DNA from: Sanderia malayensis | Taxonomy: Eukaryota > Cnidaria > Scyphozoa > Semaeostomeae > Pelagiidae | Length of the DNA: 64,000 bases | Direction: 5' to 3' | NCBI GenBank assembly: GCA_013076295.1 | Contig: RQOL01000466.1 | Location: forward strand, 6,181,080 to 6,245,079 | In this document: piece after piece, positions 11,150-23,382 of the stretch | Numbering within the stretch: the stretch's first letter is position 1 | Layout of the letters: every line of letters begins with the position of its first letter | Made by a program: the position numbers and the translations under genes | Notes under the pieces: model-generated | Database searches by the model: none | What the model saw: the letters and a program-made list of their open reading frames with translations, nothing else | What the model was told of the DNA's origin: nothing

Positions 11150-12640
11150 TCACAAATACGTATGAGCATTTCACATTGTAGCGAATTACAGTACGATCAA
11201 CAAGTAATCAGCGATCGTTATTAATTACAATTGCTGCATGATTACTTTTGCTCTATCTCAACAGTTGAAGGATTCAGTTCCTAGCGATACCCAATCATTG
11301 GTGTGTACTTTGTTGCTGCTCAAGGTCACGTGGAATAACATTCACATGCAATTTCAGCAGGTAAGATGCCACTTGGCACAATTCATCAAAGTAGTTATCG
11401 TAATTAGAGAGATATGTCTCTCATCTCTTTCACATTCCCCACTCTAATGAAAAGTAACATTATATTTCAGAATGAAACTCGTGACCGTCAACATTGGCTA
11501 AGAGAGCTGACATCTGCTGCAATGGTAATTGACTGTTGCAATAAAGCAATGATGTCAATATTCATCAACATTTCTATGTTTGCCAATTATTTCGGGTACG
11601 ATGATAATATGACAAAAATCGATACAAGGGTAGGCCAAGTGCAAGCCTTTTCTCCCGATCACTGTTGTACGAATACAGATCTTTCTTGCCTTCTTGATGA
11701 CAACGTCATCAGAATCATTCCTGAAATAATTCCCGGTATTGTAAATGTACTTCCGGCAAAAGAGGCAGGCGCAGTTGTCAACACAAGCGAGCAAAGTCAG
11801 GTAGTAGTATCAGATAATGAAACTATTGATGATGTTTGTGAAGTTTTAGCAATTGCGGCATTACACGATGCTAACAATGGCTAGAAAATGCAACGGCAAC
11901 AGCAACAGCAACAAAGTCAAGGTATGTACGACGGGAAATTAAGTGATAAGTTTGCTTTAGATTTTATTGAACTCCTTGAAAAAAGTTCCAAAGGAGACAA
12001 TGTGCAAGTACCTGAAACCTGCAAATACCTGAACCCTGCATCGAAAAACCTCGTCAACAACGACAGGTCAGTTTTGACCAAGAAGATCTTGGTGAAAATG
12101 CGGATCAAGCCGCAACCAATGAAGGGCTTAACGAAGAAAGCGATATCCTGAAGCTTCACGAAAATAATGAAACAGAAAACGCAGAGGAGAGACAAGGTGG
12201 AATTGATGGAGTGCAACCTATGCCGGACAGTCGTGCAGACAAAGACGACGAGGAGGAAGAGCATACACATGAAAACGAGCAATGGTATAAAGATCTGGAA
12301 TTAAGTGATGACGAAGAAGTAGAAGAAAATGAAGGGCACGATGAAGAAACTCCTGTTGATAAGCCTGGTTTGGATAAAAAGCAAGACAACAATGAAGCAG
12401 CAGATATCCTTGACTTTGATCTAGAATACTATACTAGGCCATTGCTTCCGCCAAAAGATGCCAAGTTGGATATTGCAAATGCTGACTGCCGAGACAAAAG
12501 CTATTGTCACAAATTATTATGTAAGCCTCTCGTTTTTTCATTCATTCATTCTTGTCTCTGTTACTCAGTGGGTGCTGGGTTTCCCAAATATTGTCTTATT
12601 GTTTTCTTAGTTCGTTTACGTCAGTTACATTATTAAATAA
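11150..12640 (+). pseudogene. Copy B1 of an unknown acidic-protein gene
   Basis: This is the inverted paralogue of 49505-50890. A first frame (from about 11471) encodes SAAMVIDCCNKAMMSIF, ISMFANYFGYDDNM, DTRVGQVQAFSPDHCCTNTD and ETIDDVCEVLAIAAL. It is followed by a TAG and then a Gln-rich stretch and DFIELLEKSS. After a change of frame near 12050 come RQVSFDQEDLGENAD and a long acidic segment, EQWYKDLELSDDEE, DKPGLDKKQD and DFDLEYYTRP, up to about 12490. The protein-level match to B2, with length changes that mostly keep frame, says this was once a real protein. I do not recognise it. The TAG and frameshift here differ from the lesions in B2, so each copy broke separately. Confidence 0.65.
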
Positions 12641-14326
12641 CCTAACCCTTCCTTTTGTCTGTCAACACCAGCTTGTAGTTCTACGTATGTCTGTAACTAA
12701 TTTTAGATTCTGTTTGTGTATAAATTCGTGATGTAATTGAGTAGAGAGAAGAATCAACCATGGGTTAAGGTCAGAATGACCAGAAGTGCACCAAGGCAGT
12801 TTTTTCTGTTCTCGAAGCACTTTTCGGGTCTGTGACAATTTGGTGACAGGAGCGGGATCACATCGAGCTGAAACTCTCGACGAGCCCGAAGAAAGATGGC
12901 TGTTGGATTTGTCAATATGTATTGGAAAGAAAGAGAAAGTGCAAGAGAAACAAGCAAACAGTCTGGTGTTAAAGAGACGATAATTTGATTCGTTTGTGTT
13001 CGTTGGTTGTTGGTCAGATGGTTTTGCCTGAAAGCAACTTGTGAATATGGATTTCTATGTCGAGGTTAACGTGAGTTTCTTTGCTTGTTGGATATGTTCT
13101 AGGTCGTAATGGTTTGGATAATTTGGAAGTGTCGATGTTTTGATTGTTTCTTTATTAGGGTCCGTTATATAGCTGATTTGTAAGTTTATGATTGAATTTT
13201 GTTATTTCGTGTGATATCTGTTGAAGCAACTTTTGGTTAAGATGTTTTAGAAGAAAGAGGCTTGTGAGTCTAGGTCTTTATAAAGGAAAGCGATGTTATG
13301 GTATGATGAAAGGTTGAAATTCAGTTGACTAATTGTCGGAAGTTTGGCTATTCGAAGCTCTGTAGTTTATCTACCTGTTTGATTCTGAGTGCGTATTCAG
13401 TCTTTATTGTGGGAGAACCATCGGTGGTTTAGCTTTGGTTTTGGATGGGTGTTGGCAGTGGCCGCCCATGGAAAGCTATGATGGTTAGCAGTTTTGATTG
13501 TACCGAGCTGGCTTAAAAGCGGTCGTAGCACAACTAGAATTCAGCAGTTTGGCATCAAATTGATAGTCCATGAAAGAGCCAGATATCAGTCACATGGACG
13601 GAAGACAAGAAGTCAGTGGTTCTGCGTGTGAGTCTTACAACATCACCTGATCTGGTCAAATATTCTGAAGAGTTTCTTAGCAGAGCATCTGAAAACGGTG
13701 TGCAGGAAGTTCAGTAATTTTGATCAGAGAAAACAGTGTTTGCAGACGAGAAGAATAAAGTTGTGATTTCTGAATTGACGAGTCAAAGGAACAAAGAACT
13801 GATTCCGTGAACAAAGTTGCAAGGGAAGAAAGTAGCAAAATGTGTATGACAGAGAACTGAAAGAGAAATATATCTATAACTAACAAACACCACAAACTAT
13901 ACGGCTGATAAAAAAATTTTTGTAAAGCGTTATATAATTGTGCTGTGCTGTTGACAAAAAGAGAACTGAAACAACTTCAGTGTGGGAACCCTTCAAAGCC
14001 TTATACATTTACCTATACCTAGAATTTAGGCCTAGCCTATGAATAGTTTTTGGAATAAGGATTATTTGGCATTTTCTGCTGAAGATGTGAAGAGTAGGAA
14101 TGAGGTTACATTTTTTTGCTTGAATTATGGGATGTGCATTCGAAAGTAATTGTTCGATGAATTTGCTGTCAAGTCTTTGTTTTAGTTTAGTGTTTGCCAA
14201 AAGATACCCAGTCTGCTGAAGAAATATTGCAAGTCAATTTTTTACAACACCACAAAATATAAACCACAACACCACAAACAAGATTTACAGTTCCACAAAA
14301 CGGCAACAAAACAACGTTAGAATAAC
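12641..14326. other. Non-coding stretch after B1
   Basis: I see only short random frames, with no splice-bounded exon and no clear terminal repeats. At about 14330 the 150-bp dispersed repeat shared with 35075-35228 begins. Confidence 0.4.
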
Positions 14327-14332
14327 CCCTGT

Positions 14333-14436
14333 TGGAACTGGCATTTATATCACATATATCTATATGCAGTTTGAGGTGGATCCTCTCGCTATCTCCAAAT
14401 AACATCTTTCATTTTCAGAAATAAGTTGGATTAGAC
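14333..14436. repeat. Dispersed repeat, left piece (partner at 35075-35228)
   Basis: The segment beginning TTGGAACTGGCATTTATATC matches 35076 onward with few differences. Its continuation (CATATTTCTTCAAAATAG) is found only at 15817, after the inserted element, and the repeat's last bases (AAAGTGGCT) only at 17362, after a second insertion. The intact partner at 35075-35228 shows the order without either insertion. Confidence 0.8.
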
Positions 14437-15816
14437 CATTGAACTCTATATAAGAACTCTGGAACGATAACTCTATTGTTCTCGGCTGCCCGTGAGTGTG
14501 TCACTTTTTGAATTTGATGCGCGCGCATTGTACGTATAAAAACTGAAAATTATAATGGAGACCTATTGTGCTGCAGCTATTTTTTTACGGATTTATTTCA
14601 TTTTCATCAAAGTCGATATTTTTACCTCAACGAAATAAAGGAATCATGTGATGGTAAGATTTGTTTTATCGTTTCCGATTCAGAAATAATAATGTTAAGG
14701 AAGGAGATCGTCGTACGTAAAAAGGCTATTTTGCGGTGGCGGCAACTTCGGCCTAAGTAAAAACGCTGAGAAACACCACAGGAAATGACTGGTAAAATGC
14801 AGCGTATAATCGCACACAGCAGCAATAATGACGCGTGGTATTTTATCAAGGGTGCAATACCACACTCCCGAGAAACTCCCCCTTAAATGTAGCATTTTAC
14901 CGGGGTATTTCACAATAAAATAACAGCATTTCTATGACTGTAAAATTTCATAGAAGTGTGGTATTTCACGAAGAATTTCACGTTGTTGTTATTTCACTTG
15001 CGAGGAATTTACCACACTTTTACCTGTGTAGGCTTTTTAACAACTACCTGATCACATTAATAGTAATAAATAATAGATGTAGATATAGTATATACATTTT
15101 GCTTACTGACAATTTTCGGCAAGTTGAATTTCCCGCCTTATACACTTCGGCGAGCGGGAGAGAGGCTGTACGTGCAGCAAACGTACAAGAAGTGTTGTCA
15201 GGTTGGCTCTGTACACGTACACCACCATCAACAAGCAAATTTGCTATTTTCTGCTAGGAATTGTGGAGTTTCACCCAAGAAATTTGAAATTATCATTTGG
15301 AGAAATATGTTATCGAAAGTTTTACATATATGACTTACAACTTTGTGGAGAAATGTCAACGCTACAAGACTTTTTGCAGTGGCGATTTTTGGCCTAAGCT
15401 CATCGTCCAAATTATTTGAAGTCATCTTACACGTTTATTTTATGAGATACATAGCTACATGGAATTTCAAAAGTTGTAGAATTGTTATTTACAGGTTATA
15501 CTTAATTGGCTAGCTTCTGAAATTGCCCATTCTTGAAAAATTTATGAAAACCTTGTTTTTTAGAGAATTTCTAAAATAGAAAATTGCCCGTAAAATACAT
15601 TAAAAGCGTGTAGCGATGAATTTTTTTTATTTCTAAGAAATAAATAAGTATATTAAATGATCCTGTACATTTTGGCAGCTAATAATGATATAACTGATGA
15701 GAAATACGATGATTTGCTTTTTCGGCTGTACGTACAGCGGCAGCCATTTTGTGACACACTCGAGCTAAATAGAGTTATCGTTCCAGAGTTCTTATATAGA
15801 GTTCACTGGATTAGAC
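14427..15816. mobile_element. TIR element with 10-bp target duplication (MULE-like size class)
   Basis: The 1370-bp element at 14437-15806 is bounded by direct repeats TGGATTAGAC (14427-14436 and 15807-15816), a 10-bp target duplication proved by the uninterrupted site at 35173. The ends are long inverted repeats, with TGAACTCTATATAAGAACTC inverted at the right end and complementarity continuing for about 40 bp, then again at GTGTGTCAC. No transposase frame is present, so it is non-autonomous. A 9-10 bp duplication is typical of Mutator-like elements; that family assignment is inference. Confidence 0.75.
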
Positions 15817-15853
15817 ATATTTCTTCAAAATAGAAAGAAGAGATTTCATGTAA

Positions 15854-17363
15854 AGGCCTACTGCAATCAAAAATCACTTTCCCGTGTTTTTTCATAAAAT
15901 GAAATTTCAATCTTTACTGATTACTTTGGTGCCTGTTTTGTTTTTATTCGATCACGATAAGTATACTAAATTTGGCTTTGAAATGGGGCACTGACTGCGA
16001 CATGGTATGACGTCAAAACCAGGACACAAATTGACTTTTATAATGGGAGAGTATAGGGAAAAGTTTTCAAATCTGCACTATGCGTAACCCCGGCCCTTAT
16101 TAAAAAATCGCTTCCCAGGAATCAAAACTATAACTTTCCGCGCGTCGTTTCAGCTATTAACCAAAAAAATTGAACTTACGGTAACGCTATAGCGGCGCTT
16201 TGAAAAAGGGTACTACAAACCGCGCGGTTAGTCAAAAGACATTTTATTCCGCGCGGTCTGATTTCCAAGCAGCTGGAAGCATTCACCACAAAGGAAGTTT
16301 GTCAGAAATCATGGATGGCGGAGCTGTGTAAATAAAACTAGTAACAAACACGATGGCCGAGGTTGTTGTTGGAGGACCAGGCAAAGTAAACTGTTACAGC
16401 AGTTAAGTTAATTAATAAATGGTATTTTCAAGCAGCCGTTTTCAAAACAAATTTGAAAGGAAACAGATAAGGAGAGCTGAAGGCGTGCGTTTTGCTCACA
16501 ATACACATAGGCCAGACAGAAATTAAAAACATAAAGCTACGGAACCACCAGTTTCATTTGTTGTCCATTTGGAATTTTGGAACCATCGTGTTTCAACAGA
16601 AAACTTGTAACACATCTGACTATGATAATAAATTGCTATGCAGAATATTGCGATTAGTTCTATTTTATTTCTCCAATTTCTACCCCGATGAAAACATTGA
16701 AGCAACTTGGCGTTCCAGCCAGACGTGATGTAAAAGTAAGTCGTTTTGATAAGACTGGACTGACAACAACTTAGCAGCATCAGATATATCTTAAAAAGCC
16801 AACTCTGAGCGTAAATAGTCCATGTAGATTCTGAAAACATCTCTGCATTCTCTCACACATACATCATATGCGACTCAGTCAAGTCAAATGCAAAAGTATA
16901 TTTCATCTCGACACTGATAATCCCCGTTGTTTGCTTCCGCTCTCCGCCGCGGCTGATCGCCCTCCCGCAGTTTGACGTCACGACCAAAACTGCCCCAATT
17001 CAGACCCCAATTACTCCCTCCAAATCGCTTTCTAAAATTATGAAAAAAATTTTAAAATTTGTGAAAACACTTTAATATTTATGCCTTGGGATGCGATTTT
17101 TAATTAATTAGTTATTTATTGAGCTAGACGGAGTGAAGCAAAAAGCTACAATACACTTCAATACAAAAACTTGAAATGGGTCCTGGTTATTACGTCACGT
17201 TTGTCGCAGTTGAAATGGCAAAATCGACGACTTTGCGGGCTTGTAAAAACAATTCTACTGGATCAATTTTCATTCTGGAAACGTTTTTATGATCAGTTCG
17301 AATAGGTTTACCATGAAATGTAAAAAAATCATATCACTTTTTTTGATTGCAGTAGGCCTTTAA
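15854..17363. mobile_element. TTAA element, long form
   Basis: It has the same inverted ends as the short form at 7806-8220 (AGGCCTACTGCAATCAAAAA left; GATTGCAGTAGGCCT right) and a right TTAA at 17360-17363. On the left the target reads GTAA, apparently mutated. The empty partner site at 35211 reads CACGTTTAAAAGTGG. The internal 1091 bp at 16119-17209 is the part missing from the short form. I find no transposase coding in it. Older, more diverged sequence of this family appears at about 25690-27600 and inverted near 32190-32320. Confidence 0.75.
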
Positions 17364-17465
17364 AAGTGGCTCGGAAGACAGCCTCGCAATCATATTTCAC
17401 CCACTACGTCATAATTGTACATAAATCCTCCACATACTAGTGCCGACCAGCCTGGTAGCCTCTAT

Positions 17466-19801
17466 CCACAATGATAAATTCAATTCAATTCAATTCAATT
17501 CAATTTCATTCAACAACAAATTACTATATAATATATTATATTGTATGCATACTGTAGAAAAATTAATACAGATATAATAATTTTAAGTAAAATTCAAAAA
17601 TAACAGTACAATCAATTAATGTTGTTGTCTAGGACACTGAGATGAATCATAATGATTTTCGAGCCCAGTGCCCTAAGCTATTAGGTAGATCAACAATGAT
17701 TATAATTCAATATTTTATCGTCTCGATGATGAATTTGAAAAAAATTTACGATTAATCATAACTAAACATAACAGAAAATACAGATAAAAGCTGAAGAAAA
17801 AACAAAAGAGGGAAAAGGAAAGAGGGGTGGGCGGCGGTTGACAAATTGGGTTACTTGTTTTTGGTGAGAAAATGGCTGATTTAAATCAGAGTTATTAAAG
17901 ATCTATGCTTACAAATGTTCAAATGTTCAAAGCTTGTTTGATTCACTAGAATAGTTTTGTAAAAGAAAATTACGAAAAAGTTTGGTAAAAGTATTTTTGT
18001 TGCGTATTGATTTGATTTCTAGTGGGATTTTATTCCAAACCTTCACGCCAGTAAAGGCCAGGAATTTTTTCCGCAGGTCAGTTCTTACATTAGGCAGAGA
18101 AAAATTTTTTTTTGTAGCTTGTCGGGTTTGGTAGTTATGCCTTACGTTGGTTTTCTCAAAAATTTTATGCAGAGTTGATGTGTCAATATCATTTTGTATA
18201 TCATGCATAAATTTTGCAGTTTCTAGTTTATAGCAATCTTCAAACTTTAAAAGTCCAAGTTTTGAAAATAAAGGAGAAGCTTTAGATTTAAAATCTTCAA
18301 AACACATTAATCTAACAGCCTTATTCAAATTATAGTTTATTGTTTTAGTCAAGTAATTGGGTGCATTACCCCAGGCTATAATGGCATAATTGATATGTGG
18401 AATGATGAATGCATTGTAAAGATTTCTCAAGATGGCCAAAGGAACAAAGTGTCTCATTTTTGCAATAATACCAATACCTTTTGAGAGTTTAATATTTATT
18501 TGTTTAATATGCTGTTTCCAATTTAGATTTTTATCGATCAGTACACCTAAGTATTTTATGTATTCTTTCTCTACGATGGGGATATCATTTATTTTTATAC
18601 AAGTTTTAAATGAAGGTGATTTTCTGTTAGATATTAGGAGGTAATTTGACTTGGCTACATTTAAGGTTAGTCTGTTAGCAGAAAGCCATTCAGAAACTTT
18701 TTTAAGTTCATTGTTGACAATAGTTTCCAGATCTTGTTGGTTTGCATGAGAGAAAAAAATGCTAGTATCATCAGCAAAAAGATGAAATTTCAAAATTTGT
18801 GAGCAGGACGGCATGTCATTAATGTATAGAAGGAAGAGAAGAGGACCAAGCACACTTCCTTGAGGGACACCATGCGTGATATGGCGAGGTTCAGATAAAA
18901 AACCATTTATGTAGACTTTCTGAGTTCGATTTGAGAGATATGAATTGAACCAATCTAATGCATTACCTCTAATTCCATAATGATTGAGCTTAGATAATAG
19001 TATTTTGTGATTAACTGTGTCGAATGCTTTAGCAAGATCCAAAAATATACAACATGAAATTTCTTTATGTTCAATAGCATTGGTCAGTTGGTAACATAGC
19101 TTAAGTATTGCTTGGGTTGTCGATTTTTGTTTTTGAAAACCAAACTGATGAGAATAAATAATTTTATGTTTTTCCAAAAATTTAGTGAGTCGACCATGCA
19201 TTAATTTTTCAAAGATTTTATTAAAAATCGTTAATAAAGATATTGGACGATAGTTGGTGACATCTAGTTTGGAATTTGCTTTGTATATAGGAATGACCTT
19301 GGCGAATTTAAGAATAGTTGGGTGTTGTCCAATTATAAAAGATTCATTAATTAAGTCCGAAAGGACACTAGATAAAGGATCACTAATGAATTTCACCATT
19401 TTGATCGGAATGTCATAAGAATCTGGTGATTTAGAATCCTTAAGCATCATTATTTCATTTTTCACTTCATTAAAGTCAACAGGTGAAATAAAAAAACTTT
19501 CTGAAATTTGGTTTTTTAGGAAATCTCTATAGTCAGTCTTTGCAGAGCCTAATTTATTTGCTAGGCTAGGTGCTATACTTGTGAAAAAGTTATTAAAGGC
19601 ATCCGCTATTTGTTTATCGTCAGATAAATATTTACCCTGATACTCTAATTTTATCTTTTGTTGTGCTTTACGTTTACTTTTGTTCAAAATTTCATTTATT
19701 CCTTTCCAGATTAGTTTTGAGTCATTTTTGAAACTCTCAAAGTATGATATGATAGACCGCCCGTAAATCAAAAGGAGTGCTATTCCAGATTTTAACTCCA
19801 T
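17466..19801 (-). mobile_element. 5'-truncated LINE (non-LTR retrotransposon)
   Basis: The element is inserted on the minus strand. It keeps most of the reverse transcriptase ORF (17927-19801) and a 3' UTR of about 450 bp, and ends in a short tail of AATTG repeats (seen on the plus strand as AATTC at 17477-17503), a CR1/L2/Jockey-like ending rather than a poly(A) tail. The 5' end stops inside the linker before the RT domain, so the endonuclease is lost. 5' truncation is the usual result of incomplete target-primed reverse transcription. Confidence 0.8.
17927..19801 (-). CDS. LINE reverse transcriptase, uninterrupted 624-codon frame
   Basis: This reverse transcriptase copies element RNA at a nicked chromosomal site. 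The motifs appear in order: NYRPISLL (about residue 184), GFQKQKSTTQA (about 220), FLDLAKAFDTVNH (about 255), HGVPQGSVLGPLLF (about 310), FADDTSIFF with the catalytic Asp pair (about 343), and the thumb-region LGVLIDKNLNWKQHI (about 418). The C-terminal part NYAIIAWGNA and KVWNKIPLEIKSI is usual for this clade. No stop or frameshift is seen over 624 codons, which suggests a recent insertion. The start codon given is only the first ATG in the truncated frame. The apurinic endonuclease domain is missing. Confidence 0.85.
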   Translation of the reverse strand: MELKSGIALLLIYGRSIISYFESFKNDSKLIWKGINEILNKSKRKAQQKIKLEYQGKYLSDDKQIADAFNNFFTSIAPSLANKLGSAKTDYRDFLKNQISESFFISPVDFNEVKNEIMMLKDSKSPDSYDIPIKMVKFISDPLSSVLSDLINESFIIGQHPTILKFAKVIPIYKANSKLDVTNYRPISLLTIFNKIFEKLMHGRLTKFLEKHKIIYSHQFGFQKQKSTTQAILKLCYQLTNAIEHKEISCCIFLDLAKAFDTVNHKILLSKLNHYGIRGNALDWFNSYLSNRTQKVYINGFLSEPRHITHGVPQGSVLGPLLFLLYINDMPSCSQILKFHLFADDTSIFFSHANQQDLETIVNNELKKVSEWLSANRLTLNVAKSNYLLISNRKSPSFKTCIKINDIPIVEKEYIKYLGVLIDKNLNWKQHIKQINIKLSKGIGIIAKMRHFVPLAILRNLYNAFIIPHINYAIIAWGNAPNYLTKTINYNLNKAVRLMCFEDFKSKASPLFSKLGLLKFEDCYKLETAKFMHDIQNDIDTSTLHKIFEKTNVRHNYQTRQATKKNFSLPNVRTDLRKKFLAFTGVKVWNKIPLEIKSIRNKNTFTKLFRNFLLQNYSSESNKL

Positions 19802-20299
19802 GTTTATGATGCTTTGATGTTTCGTATATTGGTTCTTGTTGCTGGTTGTGCAAACAAACCAGAAGTAATGTCCAAATACAAGGTGAGTAAATGACAGTTG
19901 TTTTATTTCATGAGTGGAAATTTAATAAGAACAATAGAAATCAATTGTTGTTATCATGGGCGGCCTAAATGTTCGACAAGAAAGTCAACAACTAATGTTC
20001 TAACATCAAAGAAAGTTACTGAAATGGTAAGAATTGCTCTTTCTAACTTAGTTATTAATGGGAATGGGTTGTTATTGGCCCTTCTACAATTATTTAGACC
20101 TATTCTTGGTGTGTTCTTGGAGTTTTCAACCTGTTCTTGGGTTGTTCTGGCATTTCGTTTTTTGGTAACGACATCCTATCATGAAAATGTAAGCTTTAGT
20201 TTATACTAATTCTCTATGGTTTAATTCGTATGAATCTGTAATATAACATTCACAGTTTCTTAAAATTATTATAAAATTTAAGTGTCATTCTGTGTTCAT

Positions 20300-22854
20300 T
20301 TTTAGCAATGCTGCGAATAGATCTTGGGGTCGCGGTCTTAACTACGATGCTTACTGAGCAGTACATGGGGGGTTGGCATCAGGAGTGGTACAGCTTCAAG
20401 AACAGACTTGTTGAGCATTTTAGTTGCAGCTCAACTCGAAATGGAGGCCAGTTTCACCTGAGGTCTCTCCAACATCAACTGAAGGAGAAACACCGCACTG
20501 ATAGAAATATCCGTGTTAATGTACACCTTGTTGCTGCGGGAATAGAAATCTGTAAAATTAAGTCTGCTGGTATGTCATACGAGTGGCTGATTGCATTTCT
20601 TTCTTTTTGTCAAGCAGATGCTGGAAACATTGGTCATGGCAGGTATTTATAAACCTATAGCATTGTTTTTAGTGCTGGCTTGATTCTGCGGAAGTTTGAT
20701 ATTTTATGGATTCTTTTGAAAATTAAAAAATTAATTTCCAAAATGTTCTTTTCCATGACATTATATTCAACAATAATATTCAACAGGAATTTTGCATTTG
20801 TAGATATTATTAAGATCTTACTAACAGAGCAAATTTTTAAGAGGAACCTTTTTTGTTTCAGAAACCAATTTCCAGACATCATCAAAGCTGCTTACATTTA
20901 TGTACTAAAACAGACAAGACTGTACATGCACGTGCCCCTTTCAAGCACTGGACTACCTCCGCATTTTTCTGTAGCAATTGATAAATCTACGCCGCATAGA
21001 GATACAAACCATGCTATTATGATAATTGTTCAAGTTAATGGGAGACGAATAGCAATGCCAATTGACGCCCCCCTTGTGTATGGATACGAGGAAGATGAAG
21101 ATGGTGCTAATGTAGAACTCCAGGGAGGTTCTGGAATAGATTTAGCAGAACAAGTCGTGGCAGTTTTGAAAACTACACTTCAGCTTACAACTGATGATAT
21201 GCAGTTTCTGCGAGGTACGATTCTTTTTTTGTACTTTTGTAACTACTCGGTTCACAAGTTCTTCATTCGAACAATGGCATAAAATCTACATCAGTTATCC
21301 TGCCCTGATTGCTGCTTTCGCACAATATCGAGAAGATGGAGATGATGAATGTGAGGAGACAAAGTATCAGGTGCGTGGACAAGATTATGCCATCGATCTG
21401 TGTGGAATGATATACATTATGAAGCCGGGTGTGACGCTAATGATCAAATGTCAAGCTCTCAGCATACCCCCATGGAAAATTGTGGCATGGTTTCCTAAAG
21501 TAATGACAACAATATCCATGATAGAAGATGAGCTGGGACAATTAAAGAACGCCGAAGTATTAACTCCAAACAAAGACCTTTTACCCAAACTTTCAACACA
21601 CTGGGAAGAGTTGACCAAAGAGAAAATTGAAGACTGCACCTTTCAAGGAATTACAGTTTACCCTGGATGGCTTGTCGTAGATGAGAGAAATGAAGTAAAC
21701 GAGGATACATCAAGTGAGAGGAGGAGAAATCAAAAAAAGAAAAAAACCATTACTTAGAATGCACGTTCGCCAGAGGATTGTTTGGAAGACTTACTACAAC
21801 TGAGTCAACAGTTGCGAGTTTTGTTAACTACACGCTACGATGAGATTGTGACTGACAGTATCAAAGAGATGGAGTGCATATTCGACATCAAAAGTCTTGT
21901 AAGACAACTTTGTATCTTTTTCTTCGAAAATGGAAGAATAAAAGTCAGTTGTGAAGGCAAAGAGCTTTGGGATCTTAGAGGAAAAACCAAGTTTGCTAAA
22001 TTCTACAGGTAAACACCGTCTATCTATAACTGTTTTTCCTGAGTTGCTTGGCATGTTAAAACTATTTTGTTCTTTTCATTTTATATTCAAATTCATGAAA
22101 TGATGCACCATGTGAAAATTAAAATATTTGTTTTAGGTACATTTGCAAACTACCTCATGTTGCGAAACTGTTAGATGAACAACCAATGCTTGATCTAATG
22201 CCTCATAATAGCGACACTGTGCTTGGACGATTCAAAAAGACAGTCATGGCAATGATGTGGCATGGACTTGGAAACTGTGCAAGCAGAATGTTCGTCGACA
22301 ATGATAATGAGCCAATTACAGCATTTGAGAAGCACCAGCTCATTTCTGCAAGCATTTCTGATCTTCCCTCGATAGACCAATGGTTTTTGCTAAAGTTTTC
22401 TTCTGGTCAAATTGTCAAGGCACGTATCAATGAAGAATTTGTTTTCACTTCAATGTACGAAAATGAAGATGTGGTCAACTCACTGGGAAAAGAATTTTGC
22501 ATCGCTCTTGATGTTGCACTTGCTGTAAGCGGTTGCGAAGCTATTGTTGAGGGATTTTACATCCTTGTCAGTGCTCATAAAAAGAGTGGTGGTTAGTCAA
22601 ACGAAGTGCTCACCCATCGTGCAATTGTCGATTGGAGCTTACCACACCCTGTGTCATGTCCAACTACCATGAGAGCAATAGCAAAAATATATACTGAAGG
22701 GGATGATAGCCATAGTCTGCCAAAACATCGACTTCCAGTGTTTGGTGATGTTAGAGAGAGAGCATTCAGTAAATATGACGTTAGTAAGGTTGTTGATAGA
22801 ATGAAGAATGAGCATCCAAGATATCCACATGTATTAAAGGACAATATTTGAGCT
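20300..22854 (+). pseudogene. Multi-exon transposase-like gene with two in-frame TAG codons
   Basis: The exons read in order. 20308-20652 (LTTMLTEQYMGGWHQEW, NVHLVAAGIEICKIKSAG, CQADAGNIGHG). About 20863-21213 (FSVAIDKSTPHRDTNHA, GIDLAEQVVAVL). About 21289-22010 (DYAIDLCGMIYIMKPGV, ITVYPGWLVVDE). 22138-22851 (FKKTVMAMMWHGLGNCASR, VDWSLPHPVSC). Introns are bounded by AG and GT near 20643/20862, 21213/21288 and 22010/22137. The frame is interrupted by TAG at 21755 and TAG at 22594 but otherwise continuous. An invariant-looking DKST..H segment followed by a helical region resembles DDE/hAT-like transposase genes that are multi-copy in invertebrates. The family identity is not certain. Confidence 0.5.
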
Positions 22855-22957
22855 ATTGACTAAGTAATTTAATAATCCAAACCAATGCATTATTACTGGT
22901 GGAAATAGTATCGGAATCTGGGAACGAAGTTGCCAGAAATTTTTTGGGGTGAAATAA

Positions 22958-23182
22958 GTGGCTGCAGACCATGGTCTTAAAATTTGGTCCGTTACATGTG
23001 ATGGAACATCAACAAACATCACCACATTGAAAAATCTTGGCCTCAAATTGACAGATAAATATGACACAATGGTTACAAAATTCAAGCATCCAACACGGGA
23101 TTATTCTGTTTATTGCACATAAGATGCATGCCATATGTTAAAGCTGGCAAGAAATGCATTGGCTGATTTAGGGACGTTTTAG
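22958..23182 (+). pseudogene. P-element/THAP9-like transposase fragment
   Basis: One frame gives AADHGLKIWSVTCDGTSTN, NLGLKLTDKYD and, after an in-frame TAA, DACHMLKLARNALADLG. The CDG-x-S/T-x-N segment followed by D-x-CHMLKLxRN is the pattern of the RNase-H-like core of P-element and THAP9 transposases, in which the first Asp is catalytic. Only about 75 codons survive, with the TAA just before DACHML and a TAG at the end. It lies 100 bp after the end of the transposase-like gene at 20300-22854, in the same orientation, but the family is different, so it is probably a separate insertion. Confidence 0.6.
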
Positions 23183-23382
23183 GCACCATATGGTCAGGTG
23201 ATTTCTTGGCATTAAATAAGAAAGCTGGCAGAGTTGCAAGACAAACAAGGATTTACATTGTCCAACAAATTAAATTCTGATCACATATATTGTCCAGCTT
23301 ATTCCCCAGTTTAATTACCCTACAATATGTAATGACATTGTATATCATTAAAAACGTTTAATTTCGTTTTTAGTCCAACGTT

